Source of the DNA: Telmatactis stephensoni
Taxonomy: Eukaryota > Cnidaria > Anthozoa > Actiniaria > Isophelliidae
DNA: 64,000 bases
Direction: 5' to 3'
Assembly: GCA_029948255.1 (NCBI GenBank)
Contig: JALIZF010001561.1
Location: 107,001-171,000 of the forward strand
Part shown: positions 59,203 through 64,000 of the stretch, in pieces
How positions within the stretch are numbered: position 1 is the first letter of the stretch
How the letters are laid out: each line of letters begins with the position of its first letter
The notes under the pieces: model-generated
Databases searched by the model: none
What the model saw: only the letters and a program-made list of their open reading frames with translations
Told to the model about the DNA's origin: nothing
Program-made: the position numbers and the translations under genes

Positions 59203-62200
59203 CATTGTCAGTTCCGGAAAAGATACCCTGATTTCCGCTCGGCGATCCAAATGGAAAAATATTTAGTGCCCAGTCTCCTTGCCAGTCCATTTCGAACAAG
59301 GGATCCCGAATTTGTTTATGAACTAACAACCAACTCCGGGGATCAAAGACTTTGACTCATGGGGTTCTTTCTCATATTTTTTATCTATCTTTTAGTTTTC
59401 ATGCCCAAGAGCTACGAACTGTTAGGTCTAAAAAAATCAAAGTATCAAATAAAAAAGCTTGACAATGTGTCAAAACCCTCTTGTCTCCAGGGTATACCAA
59501 TATAGCCAAAGTGCGATAATACGGGCAACAATGCTCTACTAGCAGTAAATGCATGTTGCTTGAATTTTAAAATTAATTACCAACGCGTAACAAAGGGCTT
59601 CCACTCGGTGCAACAAAGACATTTTTAGCCGGCGCACGAGATAGTGATACGAGCACTGTTTTGAAACTTGTAACGCAAAAATGTTAACACGAAATGTTGC
59701 ATTATTTTGTTGCTTCTTAAGCCTTGAAGTTGTGGGGTCTTTTAAAGTTTGTACCTCTTCACCTATTTTGGGTATGTATTTTGAGGCAGACTTGCGCGTT
59801 CGCAGTCGCTTCTTCTTTATTCGCGCAGTGATTGATGGGAAGGATTTAGCGAGCTCGCGATGCATCAGCCGGACAAAAGGGTCTCCTTACCAAGCGCCTT
59901 TGCAATCTCCAATATCCCCCTCCCAGATTCCTTTTCGGATAGAAAAAATGAGTGGCGACTAGGTACGAGTCTGATTTTGAGGTGAGAGCACAGCTCAGTT
60001 GTTGATTTTTTATGAGGCTTGGTAACCAGCAGTATAAATCGCTTGGGGCACGGGATGAAGGGAGAGCCAGTATCGCATTATGAAAGTCTGTCAACATATG
60101 ACCTTCGATTTTTGGGTCACAAACAGATTACTCACTAACTTTACCCGTGTTATACATGTGTCTCCACTTTGCATTAAGCCATATGTTCCCACTGGTTTAG
60201 GTACAAAAAACCTCGATCAAAGATGAGGAAGTTCTCGAAAACTTTGTTATGATTTTTTTCCGCACGACTAAAAGTCTCGTCTCCATGACAACTGAAGGGC
60301 TTCCTTGGCGTCGACCGGTGTCCTAGTGAACAGTACAAGACAGACTCGGAGCTCCTGTGGTGCTATTCAAACATTTATTCTTCTTTAAATAAGTAACTAT
60401 TAAAAAGAAAAACAGTATACACGGGGAAGATGGTAGAAAGGCGAAGGTTTCCGTGACTTAATCCTGTACTGCCATACTTTTGATTCGCCGCCATTTGTGC
60501 GTCTGCCTCGGGGAGGTAGAGTCGTATATAAAGTTAACTTTAACATCTATTATAAGAGGAACAACTGAGCACGAGTTTGCACAAATGATCAATGCAGACT
60601 ATAGTAGCGAGAAATGAGCCATGGCTATATCATATGTCAAGTCAGTAAGCGTAGCAAAAAGTGCATTGCGCAGAAACCCGAACTTGAAGTGCGTTGTGTA
60701 AAATTTTGTGTGCTGACAAGTATAGTCCTGATTTTTCTACCGCTAAAATCTAGTAAATTGAATAAAATGTACTCAGGAATATTGTAAACTTCAATATTTC
60801 TCTAAAAGCGACTTTTTCAGTTCACGTGTTGTCGGCGAAATCTATTCTTCTTCGTAGGGCGTAAACAACACGTGCATTCAAAGTTTCGTGTGGTGGCTAT
60901 TATATAGACCACCCCTCCAATAATTGATTATGACGTCACCACTGATAAAAGACCGAGTCTGATAACCCAACATTGAAAATTTCTTAATTAGCTTCTCCTT
61001 TGTTATATCTACTTCAGTATCGATCTTTTCCAGCGTCTACTTGAGTTTTTTCTGGCTAAAGATAAGGGGCAAAGCCACAAGAGCTAATTCAACACGAATA
61101 TTGGGAAATTCAAAGTGGCTAGCTGCCCCTTGGGGGAGCGCTCATTATGTTCGATTAGATAATTAGTCTTTTGTTAGATTATTTATAGAAGTAGTTGTGC
61201 GACTTGTTTACAAGAAAATTTGGTAAACAAAAGTTAGGATTTAGGGGAATTTCAAAGGAAGATTAAAAGTGCAATGTGCCGACCACGAGTGATATATCGC
61301 GTTGCGCTTTTCAGCATAGCATTTCAGAGCTTAACTTTTCTGCAATATCTATTTCGCGAAGTTTCTATTGAGTAACCTCAAATTTGCAGAACTTTTCGAT
61401 ATCGCAAATATGTTCAGCTGAAAGCTCAGGGTCAGATAAGAACTTCCGAACCCCTTCCCGTCTTCTTCCCCGGTCAAACGACTATTTTAATCTCGCAAAT
61501 CTACAATAAAAAAAGTTAAAATGTTTGATTCAAGTTTTCTCATCGTCAATGATTTCCTTTTTGTAGTTTCATGTTATTTGCAAAATCCCGTCGAAGTTGT
61601 TCCCAACGACTCTTTTATTTTCTCAATCTTTTCTTCATATAGTTAGTTATTAGTTTCATTAGAGCTCATCGTAAAAAAGTATCTTTCTGCGATCAAATGA
61701 AGCATTTTTCAAATATGAAGTTCTTTAATTTTAGTCAATCTATGAGTCATCAGCGACTCTTGAAACTGTTATCTCTCAATCCCAAAAGCAGACTCTGTTT
61801 AGATGGTTGTGAAATTAAAAAAGTACTTCGCATGTAAGATACGTGAGTCGTTTTGCTAAGCAAATTAAAACACTAAATTTTGCGGTTATGGGCTTTGGAG
61901 AAACCGCGTTTTGTCGATGTCCATTTTAGCGGTATTATGCTCTTTTTGATTGAAAGAAATAAGGCTAACGATTTTGTATAATTTGGTAGTTCGCAGCGAA
62001 AATGATAAACTTAAAACTTTAGTCTTCTGGAACAAAAATGAACTGAGAAAACAGAACGTTTGTACTGTAGATCAGTCTCAATCTCTAAACTATCTTATGT
62101 ATAGTTTTATGAGAAAAATAATTTCAAATATAATCAAATAACTGATTTAGTGCGATATGTAATAACAGGGAGGTGGAAAGAAAACTCAAAACACACAATA

Positions 62201-64000
62201 AATTTCAATTTCATCAATTTTGACTTTGGTCTATTTCCAAGTGAGTAAACATTGTGTCGGACGAGTTTTGTTTTGCTTTCTTGAAGATAAAATCCTTCTA
62301 CTTATTATCAACAAAAACTATTCCAATCTTTTTTTGATATTTTTCAATTAAACGTACTTGTTTCTTCTGATTATATTCATAGGCTATATTCACGCTAAAC
62401 TGGAAAGCGAATCTTTGTAGTTTGATTCGGCTGGCTGGGCTTTCTGCTTTCAGTTCACATAAAACTGTGTTTTTCTTTTATAGATCTGATATGATGCAGG
62501 TGTAAACCCGGAAAACATGTTTTAAAAGTCTATATTTTTGAAGAATTCAGTTTTCATACTTCAGTTCTTACAACAAAACTATACAAAAAATGTTTCAAAC
62601 AGTAGTTATTTGAGTTTATTTTACAATTAAAAAAGTCCACAATACTGCTGCCGAGAAAGTCGAAGATCGTCTTATATAACTTTTTAAAAATATACAATCT
62701 ACTTATGCTACGCTAATAAATATTTTTACAAAAAAAATCAACTGAAGAAGAAACTCCTCCATTTTTCAATTTCTAAAATGAAGGTGAATTCGAAATTGAT
62801 AAAGAAAGATATGTCACAAGTACGCTCTCACGAGAGTTTTGCCACTTAAATTTTTGGGCAAGTGACTTTAGTAGTAACGGCTGCAAGAAAGATGTCATGC
62901 CCCGAGTCTTAAACTCAATAGATACTGTCTTCGAGCGTTTTATATTTTTATACAATATAGTCTGTATTTCTCACTTCACTTACGAAATATTTCTAGTAAC
63001 AATTTGCAATTGTTGTCAATGGCTGCCTTGGTATTGTATTTTTATTTCGAATTCTTATTTTATTTTTTATTAAAAATGCCAAAAAATTTGGCTAACGCAA
63101 AAATACTTCAAACCATTAGTTTTTAGCCTCAAATCTTGATTCCATTTGCGGCGAGGGCTTGAAATGACTAAATGTAAACCACACACTTATTAGAAATCTT
63201 CTTCCTAAATGAGCATCTTGAAAAATACGTTGAAAATTATGTTAAAACCGCATTTTCTCCCTCATACTGACAGCTCATCCAGTTTAAATGAGTGTTGAGG
63301 CCTTTTTGCGTGCAGCTGGCAAGTCTTGGCTCATTACGACTCGAGTTTGCGATTACCATCGATGAGAATTATCATTTCGCTGCTGTCTGGATTAATCAAG
63401 GAAAATTAGTTTTTGCAATGTTCTTTGAATTCAGTAATTTCTTCCAGCTTGTGAATAGATCCGACCCCTTTTTTGTATTTGCATGAAAAGTTATTAGCAA
63501 ATGCGCATAATTTAGAGGTCTACCATCTCCGAACATCATCTCTCAACTTGAGATGAAAATACATCTTATGACACAAGAATTGTTCTGGCATTTCAGAATT
63601 TTTTTTCCTTGCTTTTCGTGGATTCTTCGCTGCATGTAAAGTTGTTAGATCGCCCGCGTTAAATCACTGGCATTTTCCGGAGATTCCGAAGGATATTGAA
63701 TCAGTATGAAGGTATTTCCGTTCTAGAACGTATGATACTCCTTTTTCAAGTTCGACAGGTGCACAAAACAAACTCAGGAAATAGATTCCACCACCGTAGA
63801 CGAATCTGACAGACTTTTTACCTGTGGAAAACCTGTCCAATGCTATTTCCTGCAGTGGGTGGGAAACATTTCTTTGTTGATTAGGTCGCTTTTAGAAACG
63901 TTTTAAACTATTCACAGATTGTAAGGCTCTTGTTCTCAGTTCAGATGGTAACAGAAGGTTTTTTGCGTTGTGAAAGAGAAGTAAAAAAATTCTTTTTTTC
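59203..64000. other. AT-rich intergenic DNA, no recognised gene
   Basis: Only short open frames are present, none with a recognisable domain or a convincing chain of splice borders. Composition is strongly AT-rich, especially after 61500. I see no clear tandem or inverted repeat, and no RNA gene. Confidence 0.5.

Overview
The window looks like nuclear DNA of a cnidarian, most likely an anthozoan (coral or sea anemone). Three host genes have spliced exons with GT-AG borders. One is a secreted astacin protease with thrombospondin type-1, MAM and four ShKT domains, a domain mix typical of cnidarians (Hydra HMP2 and Podocoryne PMP1 are relatives by architecture). Introns and intergenic DNA are packed with short inverted-repeat elements, tRNA-derived SINEs and simple repeats. 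There are no bacterial-style operons. The species is not identifiable by eye.

Layout. 1-2050: about 14.5 copies of a ~140-bp tandem repeat which, read on the minus strand, is a repeated small exon plus its own intron (63-nt exon, 21 codons, phase 0), running off the left edge. 3816-8298: a Ty3/Gypsy-type LTR retrotransposon with apparently identical 154-bp LTRs and a 5-bp target duplication, but a broken gag-pol interior. 10180-12653 and 13389-16128: two large foldback (palindromic) elements, the second interrupted by a 328-bp element with a 9-bp target duplication. 16136-20937: intergenic DNA with several hairpin repeats. 20938-33797 (minus): the astacin gene, 16 coding exons, about 758 codons, with transposon debris in its introns. 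34910-41483 (minus): parts of a coiled-coil gene that I do not recognise. 42938-46356 (minus): a cytochrome P450 with four coding exons and two one-base frame breaks. About 47194-53242 (plus): the mitochondrial phosphate carrier SLC25A3, seven coding exons, with one one-base frame break. 53816-59196: a 2.8-kb inverted-repeat element and a 1.5-kb element that carries a short interstitial telomere tract. 59203-64000: AT-rich DNA with no gene that I can support.

How it fits together. The genes are unrelated in function: an extracellular protease, a coiled-coil protein, a membrane haem enzyme and a mitochondrial carrier. The P450 and the phosphate carrier are head-to-head, about 0.85 kb apart. 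The carrier should be under strong constraint yet has a single-base insertion, so the similar single-base breaks in the P450 may be consensus errors of the assembly rather than real mutations. The most interesting item is the exon-repeat array at the left edge, which could encode, and possibly alternatively splice, a low-complexity repeat protein.
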